Source of the DNA: Phytoseiulus persimilis
Taxonomy: Eukaryota > Arthropoda > Arachnida > Mesostigmata > Phytoseiidae
Length of the DNA: 64,000 nt
Assembly: GCA_037576195.1 (NCBI GenBank)
Contig: CM075104.1
Coordinates: 27,172,211 to 27,236,210, forward strand
Direction of reading: 5' to 3'
In this document: positions 21,996 through 34,700 of the stretch, one piece after another
How positions within the stretch are numbered: the first letter of the stretch is position 1
Layout of the letters: each line of letters opens with the position of its first letter
Translations under genes and position numbers: made by a program
Notes under the pieces: model-generated
What the model was told of the DNA's origin: nothing
Database searches by the model: none
The model's input: the letters and a program-made list of their open reading frames with translations, nothing else

Positions 21996-24900
21996 TTAGA
22001 TGAATACGATAGAAACCGGCGCATCCAGCATTTGAATCGAAAGGTTGGCTATTATAAGGAGCTGGAAGGGAAGATTTGCTTTAGAGTGTGGCAAAGTTAG
22101 GCATTGATCCGGGAAATCCGAGAGCCCTACTAACCTTCGAATCTTTGACGTATGGCATCTGTGCATCGATGATTTCCTTGCCGTTGATCCAGAGGTTTTT
22201 TGGCTGCGCGTCGACTCCAAGCACGTTGATTGTTTCAAGCTACGATAAGAAGCAGGGTGTGTGATTGACTATATCATTCGATGTTGGGTACCCTCTGGCA
22301 ATAAACAGTGGTCTGATATTCGGCTTGGGTTCTCCTGAGCCCTACTACGAGCGAAATTCTCTTGTATTCTTAACAGAGGGGTTCGGGGATACACTACCTT
22401 CGTCGGCTCATCGATGTAGCCTGTCTTTTCGGGGCTGATCGTGATCGAGTTGTGACTGTAGAGAAAGTTGACGAGGGAGTATTCTCCCTTCTCATAGGTA
22501 TCTGCAAAAAGGTGAGAGAATCAAATAAGGAGCTGGTTTCCTGCTTTCGGAAAGCTGTGCTTCAGAACCGAGCCGCTCCGGTCGCACTCGTTTCGAATCG
22601 AGACCTGCAATCAGAACGCAGCCGATTGAGGGCGATCGGTCGCTCAGAGTAATACCGCGCACTTGCCCAGAGTTTCCCCGTCATCCCAGAAGAGCTGACC
22701 CTTGGCTGAACGTTGGACGTCGGGAGCAACGAACAGGATGAAGCCATTCTGTCGGTTACCCGATAGATTGTTTCCCGAGATATCTTGCGCTGTCGAGTAT
22801 AGAGTAATCGGTCAACAGACTGAAGTTTTCATCAATATCCAGAGGATCAAGCCTCGGTTTCTTGAATCGGTCTTACCGGGAATTATGTTACCGCCCCGCA
22901 TCAGTAGGTTGATATCGTTGATTGGAGCGCTGAAGTTCTTCCTCTCGCCTGACGTAATGACATATTGCTTCCCATCGTCGTTGTAGTGGTACCAGACACC
23001 AGCAGGAAGATAAGGTTGCACGCTGTCTTGCCCCTTCAGGGTAATTCAAGATGACGATCAGTTCCTCCAAAGTCATCATTCCCGAATCGGCACGATCGCG
23101 AACACTAAACGCAACAATCAATGCGTCTCTAGATCTTTCGGAAATAAGTTCTTAATTTACGCACTTGCTCCAGAGCTGGCGCTATCAGCAGGCCTTCTCC
23201 CCACATGAATTGGTCATCGATGTCGTGAGTCACGATATCCGTCGGGAAACTGCAGACATGCGAGCGTTAGAGAATGATTCGAAAACGTTTTCCCCGGGGT
23301 GATGAATCGAATGATTTCCTCATGAAGCACACATACTTGAACATCATTGCTCTGAAAACGGTTTCTCCCTCCGCGTGTGCGCGATAGAGCAGAGTGTACA
23401 AGTACGGCGCGAATAAGTATTTCTTGTTGAGAGTAGTTATGGTTGCATTGAGCACATCTCCTTTGAGGAAGGCCGGATCTTGGTCCTGAGGGAGAATACA
23501 TTGATCAATGCTAGAGGCAGATGACTGATGTGCCGTCTCTCGAGTTGGGGGCGATCAGATCGCTCGACGCGGAAGACCCAAGGGATGGCGGTTGATTTAG
23601 ACTGGTCCCACGATCCAGCGTACAATACTCGCAGAGATGTATCGAAGAGTCTCGGGATTCAGGGCGCCGATTGCTAGTACCGTTGCCATCTCTAATTGCG
23701 ACAGCGGTCTTAGTTCGACTCCGAGACGCTCGCGTTTGGTGACCACACTCATTGGATAATTATTTTCCTGACTGTCGATGCGATCACCGTGAAAAGTTAT
23801 CTTGTCGCCCGTCTCGAACCATCCTCCCAGAGAGTCGGACGGATTCCCACGCTGGAAAACTCTGCTCATCGCCCCCTTCAGCTCGTTTGGTCAAGAGTGA
23901 ATCGAATGTAGTAGCTCTTGAATTTGGGACTTGAAGGTTATCGAAGTCACCTTTTGCAATCTGTCGTTGTGGTTTCGACTGAAGGGATAGAATGCGCCCA
24001 AGGCTTGCCACCTTGCGCAAAGCTCGGGGGTCGTATCATACTGGAAACCACATATGTCGGCACCTAACATGGGCATTCCAAACATCGCGTAGTTTATCAG
24101 ATCCGTCACCGACTGCCTCATGTCTGGCCAAGTCGAGTCGATATCGCCGGTCCAGTGACCTGACCAAAGGCCCTGTCCTGATGAAGAAGATCTCGAGATG
24201 ATGAAAGGCCTCTTGTTCGGGCGGATCGCAGTCAAAGCCCTAGAATCAGGAGACGTTCAATGTTGGCTCATTCTTGGCACGAAACGGTTTATGCTGGATT
24301 CACGAGTTGAGCTGAGTGGAGTCGATGAAAAGTGACTCGAGCGAGCTTGCTCGGAACCATGGCTCTTTTCCGAGCATACGAATGGCTGCCACTCACTTGT
24401 AAGTCGCGCGAGCTTCCAAATGGGGGTAGAGATTGTGTACATCGTAGAAGTTGCTCATATGCAATCGATCCGACATGCATGCCGTGAAAGTGAAAAGCCT
24501 TTCACCCCCGATTTCAATGGGTGGGAAGTCGAGGAGAGTTTGCGGGCAAGTGTTTTCGAGGGTTCCGTTTTTTTGATTCGACGGCTCGTTCATGTCCTGT
24601 GAGATCAAATACGATTTCACGCATGCAGGGAGGCGCTCATCGATGGAGATATCTGGTCGCAAAACAATCAATACTAACGATCCACGCGCCGTCGAAATGA
24701 AGGTTTTGTCGGTGATAGAAATCCTCGAACATTTCTTTCCAATATTGGTCCGTCCTAGGGTTTGAGAAATCCGGGAAGATGGATGTTTGCAAGTTCCAGA
24801 CTTTGTAGGGAACGATTTTGTTGTTGATATCCTTGACAAAAATGTCCATCTCTACGCCCCGGTCATACGGCGGGTAGGTGCCAGGTTTTTCAGACCCAGA

Positions 24901-27142
24901 CACCGCAGGATCCTGAAACGAGCTTTTCGTGAAATTCTTAGCCTTCATCCAAGACATCGTCCGTTATTTGGGAGAACACAACGTGAGAAACACAGCGTGC
25001 TAGCTCCACAACGTCAAAGGGTACAGACGAAAATCATGACGTATTTCCGTGAATCGTTGTGCACTCGTTCGATGAATTCGGGAAGACCCGAGAAATTTTG
25101 GGTGCTGTAAGTGAACATGTTGAAATCGTCCATGTAATCGATGTCGTTCCACTGGACTTCCTGCGGAGAAGTCAGAGCGTCAATTCTCCTCCGCCCCCAA
25201 TATTCGGGAAGATTTCTGCAGACTATTCGCTTTGATCGACACGCTTGAGTTCTCACCAAAGGCACTTTAGCTTTAACATTCCTCTCGTAAACTGCAATAG
25301 TGTTCTCGAGAGTACCGATTCCGTAACGGCATAAATGGAACCCCAAACTCCAATACGGGACCATCGCCGGCAAACCAATCAATTTCTGGTACTGAGAGAA
25401 AACGTCATTTGGAGTCGGTCCAACGAACACAAAGAAGTCGAGGATTCCTCCAATAGTGCGGAAGGTAATCGCAGGTTGGGGCTGAAGAATGACGTCTGAA
25501 AAATAGGATTACAGACCTTGAACTCTTGGCCTCTCTCCAGAAATGAGCACGAGTTTGGATCAAGATTTTTGGGACGTTTCAACGCTCACCCATGGCATTG
25601 CTGTTTTTCAAGTACACGCCGTTCGCGAGGTTTCTCTTGTCGAAGCTCATCATAAATGAATGTGCACCGTACAGCGATCGGTTATACTGCGTTCGAGGGT
25701 CGAAAATTTCAGATGAAGAACTGTGAATAGTTATTGAACTCCCACGAATCTGTTGAATTCGGCACGGATTCTTACTCGAGGCGGATGATCTTTATTGAAG
25801 AGCGTTCTTCGAGTCCAATCGACGGAATGTCTCAGTGGTCCTTTCATGTCTCCCAGACCGTACACCTCAGCGGATGGGAGCGCAGAGGAAATTTGGATGT
25901 ATTGATCGGCGAAAATCAGTGTCGATAGATTTATCGAAAACCTGGGCGATGAGCAGATGCCTGTCAGTTCACTCGTCTCCTACGCGCCTCCCTTACTGAA
26001 CCAGTTACCAGCAGGAGAATTCATTGTGATCAATAATGACCGGTCAGATCAAACTCACACTGGCGTTTCCTCTTTATCCAGATCCCTTAGGCGGTAGACA
26101 GAGAGTCTTTTCTTGGTCTCGTCCAATTCGACTGAGTAGCCGACGTCGCGTTCAGTGCTCTGCTCGGCGATCGGGGGAATGGGCGGGACCCATCGTTCAT
26201 TCAGGGCGCTTTTGATCTTGAGCAATGCAGCGAGATATGGACGGTAAGATTTTCAGAAGAAGAAAGAAAATCCTTTGACGCGGGGATGGCCCATGAAATG
26301 AGCCGCATAGAATGATGCGACGCTAAAATTTCATCTACCGTGATTCGAGCAGTTTTGTAGTTGTAGTGGGTCACTTGTACTTCCAGCATTGCTTCGTCCG
26401 CGTGCATTCCCGAGGGGTATTGACGAGCCAGAATGATACGGAGTCCATCGGAGCGATTCTCGACCTTGACCGCCTTGTACCCGTTGTAGTCGGCCGGGAA
26501 AAAGCACTGAGGTACGTTCACCGGAGCCGGGTCACCATAGGAAGGCGGCGTCTGAGGCGTTTCTTTCCAGCAACAACCCCGTTCCATGCATCTTACCGGA
26601 GGAAACACGAAGCATGGAACATTAGGGGATAGCCTCTCATCGCTTTTGGCTGTGAAGAAACTCCGGCCCGCCGCTCTCTTACTTGGCCTCGGTTGCATTA
26701 GCTTCCGGCTGACAATCGAATTTATCTTTGTCATCCGTATCTGGACACGTAGCGATTGGAGCTCCCGGTGAAGTTCCCGGAGGGGCTGAGGTTGGTTTCG
26801 GTGTAGTGACGTCCTGGTTCGACTTATTTCGAACCTCATTCTCGAGCTCTCTCAGAGTTCCCTCATAGGAGCTGGAACGGGGGTGAGAATATGGACAGAT
26901 CAACATATGGTCGATGGACTATCGAACACCTGTATTCATCAACGTAAACACGGTTCATGAATGCAGATAGCGTACCTCAATCTGGCGACTCCGCTGAGTA
27001 TGAGTCCACTGCTCGTTACTAGCACGATCGCGCAAATGCCGGTCACCGCCACGAGCACTCCGAGTTTGCTCTTCCAGAACATTGCATGACTGTAACTCTG
27101 CGAATCATCCACTAGATTGAATCTGTCATCTTGATCATTCAT
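21996..27142 (-). CDS. GH31 alpha-glucosidase, type II membrane protein with trefoil domain
   Basis: Retaining alpha-glucosidase of the maltase-glucoamylase/acid alpha-glucosidase group, expected to release glucose from maltose- or glycogen-type substrates at a membrane surface. Eighteen exons close in frame to 989 residues: 27142-26976, 26871-26683, 26591-26339, 26216-26059, 25941-25776, 25749-25590, 25495-25257, 25160-25029, 24912-24679, 24596-24397, 24239-23951, 23485-23337, 23249-23165, 23033-22877, 22783-22667, 22501-22398, 22239-22135 and 22061-21996. A cytoplasmic tail is followed by a membrane segment (about 28-52), a T/P/S stalk, then a P-type trefoil (about 98-150, with ERGCCW). The N-terminal sandwich has VYGLGDM. 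The nucleophile is D567 in WIDMNEPSN and the acid/base is D665 in HWTGDIDSTW. C-terminal beta domains include FWDDGETLDTYEKG. Oddities are a GC-AG intron at 22666 and an apparent 26-base intron at 25775-25750. The start is the first ATG (MNDQDD). Confidence 0.9.
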
Positions 27143-30100
27143 CTTGCTCTCTGCCTGCACCGACTTGAGAATAGGAATCGGCCAGAAGTGATTTGGCGTA
27201 GCCGCTTCGATTCGCCAGCGAGGGTGAAAGCGGGCATCGCTCGAGATCGGTTATTAATCCAAGACTGTTTGAGACTCTGAATCTCATCGCATGCTCCAGA
27301 CGGGCTATTATTGACAAGCATCCCGCGTGAGGCGCAGTTTCAAGTGGGATCAGCATGACCCTCGCCAGGATAACTTTGTTTGCGTCTCGCAGATCCTTCC
27401 GGGAACGTCCTCCGGAGAGAAGGACGATCGAGACAGCTTTTCAGCCTGACTGCGAACGCCTCTTGGCTTGACGATAACGTACGGCGTAACCTCTCTCTCT
27501 CTCCATACTCTGTTCTTCACCGCGTGTTTTCACATGGAGGGGTTCAAACGGAGACCGGAGCGTTCGTCGGGGAGCGGACATGGTGAATGTTTCGGATGGC
27601 CTCTTAGGAGAATCGAGCTCTCCATGGAGAATTTTCCAAATATAAATGCGGAATTCCGTAGCGAGAAGCTTCAAGGAGGCGGCTTTCGCCAAGGGAGAAC
27701 ACGCATGGCGACACAAGCTGAATGGTCGAGGCGCGGTCCAAGAGTCCCTGCTCCAAACGTCTCATTCAGTGAACGTGAGCAGTTGAACTAAACCACGGAG
27801 CGGCGGAGATTAAGATCAATCGATTCCATCAATACTAAAAAAGAGAAGCGGCAAAACCCGGGGGACGTGACTTTGGAAACCCAACGTAGGGCTCCATGGT
27901 TTTCACCGAACAGCGGCCGAAGCACTCCTGATAAATCCGGTCCCTCACCGATAAAAGCGCAGCTGGAGTAATTTAATCAGGACGCAATGATTTTCCTCCA
28001 ACCAATTAGGAGCCGAGACCAACATCCGACATTATCCGACTGACGTAATGGAAGGCACTCACATCTGAGTTGGCTCTGGGTTGACATCTCGAGCAAGGGC
28101 GCGATGACATCTCCGTTTGGGAACTGGAATTTCGCGGTTGGGCCACAGGTAGAAGTTTGTCATGTCAGCCGGTGCATTGCGTTCCTCACCGAATCGTTGA
28201 ACTTATCCCAGACGTCTGGCTCGCCGTGTCAAGACTTGTGTGGCGTCGGTGTGCGCATCTTCCATTCTATGAAAACGAGGCTGAGTCACGGCTCGCTGCG
28301 TGACAATAGGGAGGCAAGGGTCCGCCGTGCTGCTATTATCTGTGTGGAGACTTGAGTACATCAGAAACGCCGACCAGGCTCGTAGCACATTCAACCGCAC
28401 CAATGCTCGCCAAATCCAAAGTCTGTCAAGTTGCTTAGTTAGGAGCGTGTGAATACAATCCATTGCCAGTGGAGAAAGGATCACCTGGATTTTTGCCTCC
28501 TCAAGGCCGTTCCTCTCCTCAGGAGTTCGTCATGGGGATCGGCTCAACTCAACTCCACAACCTTCCGCGATCCATCCGCTCCCTTCCAAAGTCTCCAGTC
28601 ACGTGGTTAGATTCGGTGATTCTGGCGGTCTCCGGTAGCCCAAGCATCCGAATCCCGACGATGAAAACTGTGAAAGGTTCCATTATCGCTCCAGAGGCGT
28701 CTTATGTTTGAGTGAAATGGAATAAGTCGAGGCTGCCTCGTGTCATCCCTCGTGGTCACCTCCGGTCGTTCTTATACATTCGCAGAAATATAGCCCGAGG
28801 AAATCCGAAGGTCTGTTAACGGAGGCTGTAAGAAAGCTGGAGGCGAAGCAGGAGCTCCCGAGAAGCACGGCGTCCGAGTTCGATCACAGGGTGCGTCGGA
28901 GTTAGCTTGACTGCCTCCGAGCACTACTTCTCCCATCGATTTGAACCAGCTCATGTTCCCCCGACGACAGCTCGAGGCGAATCCCCCTCCTGAGGGGTGG
29001 GCCATTCCTGTCCCACTCCCTTGACTCGAATCTTGCAGAACAACCAGAACGGACCAGGACTGTGGATTCCGCTTTATGGGAACACCGGATAATCGGATCA
29101 AAAGTCGCATTCTCCGATTCTCTCCATAGGAAACGCTTCGGCTTATCGGCACAAGGCTCCGCTTATTCGGATTATTCCGTCACGAGCGGAATTTTTCTTC
29201 AAATAAAAGAAAGAGAAGTTTGCGCAAAGGGGAACGTATACATGAATGGATCACTTTGTCACAGTCACGGGAGCTTGTCAGGTTCCAATGTTTCACAATT
29301 GAAACCCCGCCAGTTTTCTCGAACGGAAAAACCAACCGAAATTCGATCTTCTTCCAGTTGAAAATCTCAGGACATTTTTGTCAATTGACTACGATAGCCT
29401 GTGCCCCTCATCGGTTGAACCTCACGAAGATGAGATCGTCTAGGAAATCGCAGCGAATCAGGGATGTGTGACCAGTGGGGTACACAATAGGGGATAAGGG
29501 GGCCAAAAACACTTCGATAATCTTGCGAAGGGTGGACCGAGTTCTACTTTGATGAACGAAGCTCGCGACAACGATCATAATCATCATCATGATCGCATCC
29601 TTGCGCTGCTGACTCGATCAAAAATTAGGACATCGGCGAAGAATGGAAGCTCTTATAGCATGTCACTGCGCATCTGAACCTGGTTTTGAGGTGCGAACGG
29701 TGGTGCTCCGTACAGCGGACTTAGTTCCACGAATCATTCACACTTGCCGGCGCGAAAGTTATTTTAAATCAGGATCTCTACACGAGCCACTGGTTCATTT
29801 AGCGCAGCAGAGGAATCATTTGGGCGATTTCATTTCACGAGCCGTTCGTTATGAAACGCCACTGTTAACTTCGGTGCGCTCATTTTTCCGAGTCACCACT
29901 AATGACATCAACTCTGACTTCAGCGGAAATCACTCATCGGGGTCCCTGAGAATCATATGACTACTCGAGAACATAGTGGTTCACACGATGCAAACGGCTG
30001 CTCAATCCTGCTTTAGAAGTCACCTGATGCTCATTCCGTGCTGGTGGAGTGCTTCATACTCGGCTGGGAATTATTCCGATCATAAAGTGTGTGCTCGGAC

Positions 30101-31042
30101 CTCTTTATCAGTCTTTTCGACGGAGTTCGGAACAATGAATTACGCTTGGGCCCCGTTCTGATAACCCGATGATTCCATGGTGAGAGCTTCCTAATCATTC
30201 GGGATTAGTTGGCGCCGTCCGGTCACTTGTATTCAGTCCGTCCCATCCCTGATTTGGATGAAATCTCCGACCCTTTCCCCTCGACTCTGTGGAGCACATT
30301 CGATTGATTTCTTCGTCTTTGAAAAAATTCTCAGAGATCAGGCGTCCCTTTCGTATCCCGCCTGTGGTAAGGTTGGAATGATTCACTCTTTTCTATTTGA
30401 AGTTGACGATTCATTAGCGCGGCTAAATGATGATTTGAAGCTCTTCCTCCTCCAATCAAAGTGCTTTGGGAATGATTAACTCTTGAAATAGGTACTCTGA
30501 ACGAGACTCCGATAGTCGCAAGTTTCCCAGATCCTCCATCTGAACCCGCAAAGCTGCCCGCTCTTCGCAACCAGCGCCCTCTATAAACAGCAGAACGCAT
30601 GACTTGTAGTCAGCAGTCTCTTTACTGCCGCCCGAAGACAACAATCACAAACCAACCTACCACTCAATTAAGCAAGATGTTGCTGATGTCTCAGCCCGTT
30701 CCCCGGACCAGATGTTGATGTATCGAGTGAGTTTTGGAGAAGAACTTGTGCGTTCTGGCCGTAGAAAAGTTTCATAGGCGGGGAGCCCTATCCTATCCGC
30801 TATACTGGACTCATTTTGTTTCGTAAGAGTCCGTCAAGAAGATGTCCAGCTGGGAAGTTGCAGTCGCAATATGAATGGAATAATCGGGCGTGCCTGAGCA
30901 CTTACGGATATCACACTACACACCATTCTCACGAAATCGGAAACGTCTCTTTGAGAATTGACAATTCCAAGTTTTGTTGAGGTCTGCTATTCAAGAGTGA
31001 CTGCCTCGAATCATAGGGCTCGACACAATTGGACGGAGAACC
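27143..31042. other. 3.9-kb intergenic region, no gene recognised
   Basis: Nothing with a known motif is visible on either strand. Short CAT/ATG-rich simple sequence occurs at 29575-29595. The part next to 27142 is presumably the GH31 promoter and 5'UTR, but I find no clear TATA box or other core element. Confidence 0.4.
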
Positions 31043-31725
31043 ATGGAAAAGTCAGTTGGCAACGCAACCAGCGTGAGTTTCCTCTTGATCCAAGCTTGCC
31101 TTGACAGGTGTCAAGGGTGACGAATGCGAATTCTATTTCTAACGTTCTCTTCCCAAATTTTAGAATGGTGTCGGAGAAGAGGATTTCTCATCGCTAACGT
31201 GCAGCTCAATGCAAACCGAGGAGTTGGCTGCACAACAAAAACGACGCCAGGAGAGGCAAGCTCGAACTCCGTCAGAGGGGTATCCCGGTCTGTCGTTCGG
31301 CTCTGGTTTCTCTTCGAACACCATGATGAGGCTCAGGATCATAGCGAACGAGCTCCACAACATTTCATCGGTACAGCTGAAGAGAGCCGAGGGTGAGTCT
31401 CGTCGCCTGGAAATCTGCTCCGTTTCGGATGATATTCATACTCCAAGCGTAACCCTAGGCGAAGTGCTTGTTTACGGGGTTGTCATTCCTCTCCGTTACA
31501 GGAGAAATGAATGCCCTCGGTCGGAGAATAGACACCGTCGACTCGGAGCTGAAGAACGAGGAGGAAGCCCTCAAATTGGTTGGCGATGAAATCACAGAAA
31601 TTTCCAAAGTCTTCGGCCCGAACTCTACGGGGACTGAGCAACCCGGCGATGAGCGATTGAACGAAATTGAAGGGTTGCGGTCGCGACTGGAACTCATCAA
31701 AGCGATGTATGGCTTGTCCTCGTAG
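31043..31725 (+). CDS. Small coiled-coil protein, family not recognised
   Basis: Three exons (31043-31072, 31164-31392, 31502-31725) joined by good GT-AG introns give 160 residues in frame. The first 60 residues are polar and low-complexity (TEELAAQQKRRQERQ). From about residue 62 a heptad-like helix begins (MMRLRIIANELHNISS) and runs through RAEGEMNALGRRIDTVDSELKNEE, ending near KAMYGLSS. There is no signal peptide or membrane segment, so it is probably cytoplasmic. The size and single long helix resemble subunits of small trafficking or lysosome-positioning complexes, but no motif supports a specific assignment. The exon structure and codon-like composition make it a real gene with good probability. 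Confidence 0.6.
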
Positions 31726-34700
31726 CAAACGATGGATCTTTGGAATGAGGTGAAATCATCAAAAGTTGGACGGAAATTGAGGTGGACGCGATAATAGTCA
31801 GTCATTAGCGGTCCGCTTCAAGTTGCACTCACAAGAGAATCGAGTGCTCCTAATGTAATGTTGATTATTCCCATCTAAGTATACCCGATATTATTCCTGT
31901 AGGATGACTTCCGACCGTCTGACATTCAGTGCGGAAGCTTCATCACTCCATTCTGAGTATTTCAGTCGTTTTTCCGTGAGCGATGATTCCCTGGCAGGTC
32001 GGGGAAGTCTCTTGCGTTGAATGTTGCTCAGCATGAAATAGTTGAATATTTCGGGACAGTGTGATTCCAATATGGGAGAACGGCTGTTCACGTGACCACG
32101 ATCGGACTCAAGCACACTGCGAACCATATGCAATAAGGGACTCTTCGCTCTGCGGATCGCAGAATTTTCTGGGGACTCCGTTTCCTCTACTTTGTGTAAT
32201 TGAGGGAACTCACCCGCGGGTAAATTGTTGCAATATGGCTGTCTCCGGAAGTTTGCCAAGGCTCAGAAGATTCGAGGCTGAGATCGCGAGATGAACATTC
32301 AAAGTGATACATTATATTTGCGCCGAGACGTTTTATATGCTATAAATTGTGTGTTAATACCTTCACTGATGGGCTTTTTTCCTCTCGGAGCTACCCCTGA
32401 AGTTTGAATCGTGTGAGAGAACAGAACTCCAGACGTCCAAGGTCTCAAGCGGCGGGAAACACCCAAAGGGCACTGCCGTATAATGGTCGGTTTTGGGCCC
32501 CGAAGGATTTCGGAAGCCAATTTCATGACTGCCCTTGCCTTGGGAAACATTTCTGTCATGAGCTCACCCCAACCAATCCCATTTTTCTCCCATATAATGG
32601 GTGCGTATCCCATCCATGAGACCGTTCAATTGGCGAAAGAAATCACCGAAAAATTATAAGAAATCAGATCTCCAAGAGCCGATATCTGCGCTACACAGCG
32701 ACAAATTATCCTTTTTACGCTTGAAAAGTGCTTCGTTGCTGGCGAAGTTCATGATTCCGAGGAGGGAGTCATAATCTTAGTTTTCCTGGAATTGCGGAAT
32801 CGCGGTGCCCGACCATTTCAGCAAAGTCGTCGGTGTTGGCAGGACGTTCTTTGGATTAACTCGAACTCAGCCGGATCTGAAAGCTGGCTGAATTCCGAGC
32901 ATTTCGAGTACCTTCTGATTTTGCGGTGCCTCCTGGAAGCGGAGTTCTAAGCTGTCGGAGTTTAGCGCTCAGAACTTCCGCAAGCCTTCAATATTCCACT
33001 GAAAACCTTCATGACAAAAAAATCTCTTGGGATATGGAATGTTTGCAGACTTGCTGTGCGATGACAAAAAAAAAATGGATGCTCGATTCCATTATCATAT
33101 TATTGATCCCATGTAGGGGCTGAGGAAGAATGCTACAGGATGGTATCCTTTCCAATGGCAAAGGATCTCCTACACAGACGAGGAATGACTCCCGGTCGTT
33201 GCTGAGCTCCACTCCATTGAGCCGACAGATGAATGGAGCCATGCGAGATGAGAACATTCATGTTAGGTGCACCCGGGACCCAACTCTACACATGCAAATA
33301 GCAGCCCGATCGAAAGAGTCAGAAGATTTACATTTTTCCGTCCTGGGCCCCTCTGATGGTTATCATGCCTCGCAGCAGTCAATGAGCTTGCGCCCAGTGG
33401 AGAGGGGCCTTCTTGCATTTTTTTTTGCATGGTTCAATTTTTAGGGCATAAAATCGTTATCATCATATAATCCGGAAGCGGTCATCGATCTTCATCCCTG
33501 TCTTCGTCGATGACTGGCACCAACGTGCGAAGGCGAATCTCCGATGAACTCACAATCTCGGAGAGAGAAATCGCGCATGGGATAGGCAGTAGACAACGGC
33601 CGCAACGTTGGGGGTTCCTCTTCCAACGGTGCGACCCAACTTTCGAGGACACTGACTGAGAAATCCGGTAGCTCTTTATGAAAAAAAATCGGATCTCTTT
33701 GGGTCAGTTCAAGGTAACCCGGAACCGAGTCAGATGCCACGGCGGACTCATGCCCCTCTGCTCCATCCGTTCTCCTCCACTCCTCAAGCCAACGTTTTCG
33801 GGACGTTCCGCATCGGTTGCATGCGCCTAAGAACCTCATTGAATCTCAAAAAGGATACCATTTTGTAGCATGTTCCCCCAGCTTTCCAATGGATCGGGTG
33901 CCTCCATACTGTCTTGTTTTCGTACAGCAAGTCCTCACACACATTGTATCTTGAGAGATTCTTCTTTGTAATGAAGGTTTTCGGTGAAATGTGGAGAAAT
34001 AGAGGTTGGGTGGAGTGAACCGGCGATCAGGAAATATCCTTCTAGGGACGGGCAAGCAAATGGCTCCTGGGGATTGGGTGTTAAACGAACGCTTGCCTGT
34101 CATAGAGAAGAAACGAGTCGTTCCGGCTCAACGACAGCCGTTCCCTCAGATATCCGGAAGTTGGAGCCATAATCGGGGCAGGAGGAACATCTCAGTCGAA
34201 AAGGTGCGAGGTGTGAGCGAGCTCGGCTATCTCAAAGTCCAAGGAAATCAACCAAGGCTCTCAAGGAGGCTATAGCGTTTCCAGATTGTCGTTCAGTGCT
34301 TGACGAGAAAAGCTACATGGATCACTGTTTGGAACACGGAGCCGGACTTACAGAGACCAACATTCAAACACTCGGAGTAACAAAGACCGTATATGAGGAG
34401 CAAAGGACACGGCACAGCTGAGGAAACGATCTCAACGATTGTCGACGGCAAGGAATCTTTTTTGCGAAGCAAACTAAGCTCAACGGGCTAAGGAACCGCG
34501 GTTGATGCGGCTCGTCCGAAAATTGTCGGTGCCCGCGCGATTGGAATCTTTGTCTGCTAGGGAAAAACCGACAGTATTCAGAGCCTTATCATAGGGGCCG
34601 TTGCTTCGCAGCGCGATTCCGGGATGATTTCTCGCAGAGGCTTGAAAAGGATTCGGAGTTTCGATAGCGTACTTTACACTTATTGTCCGTCGCTCCCGTT

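Noticed and set aside
21449-22024. 191-codon minus-strand frame overlapping the end of GH31
   Set aside because: It is in a different frame from the conserved GH31 C-terminus, has no recognisable domain and is best read as 3'UTR.
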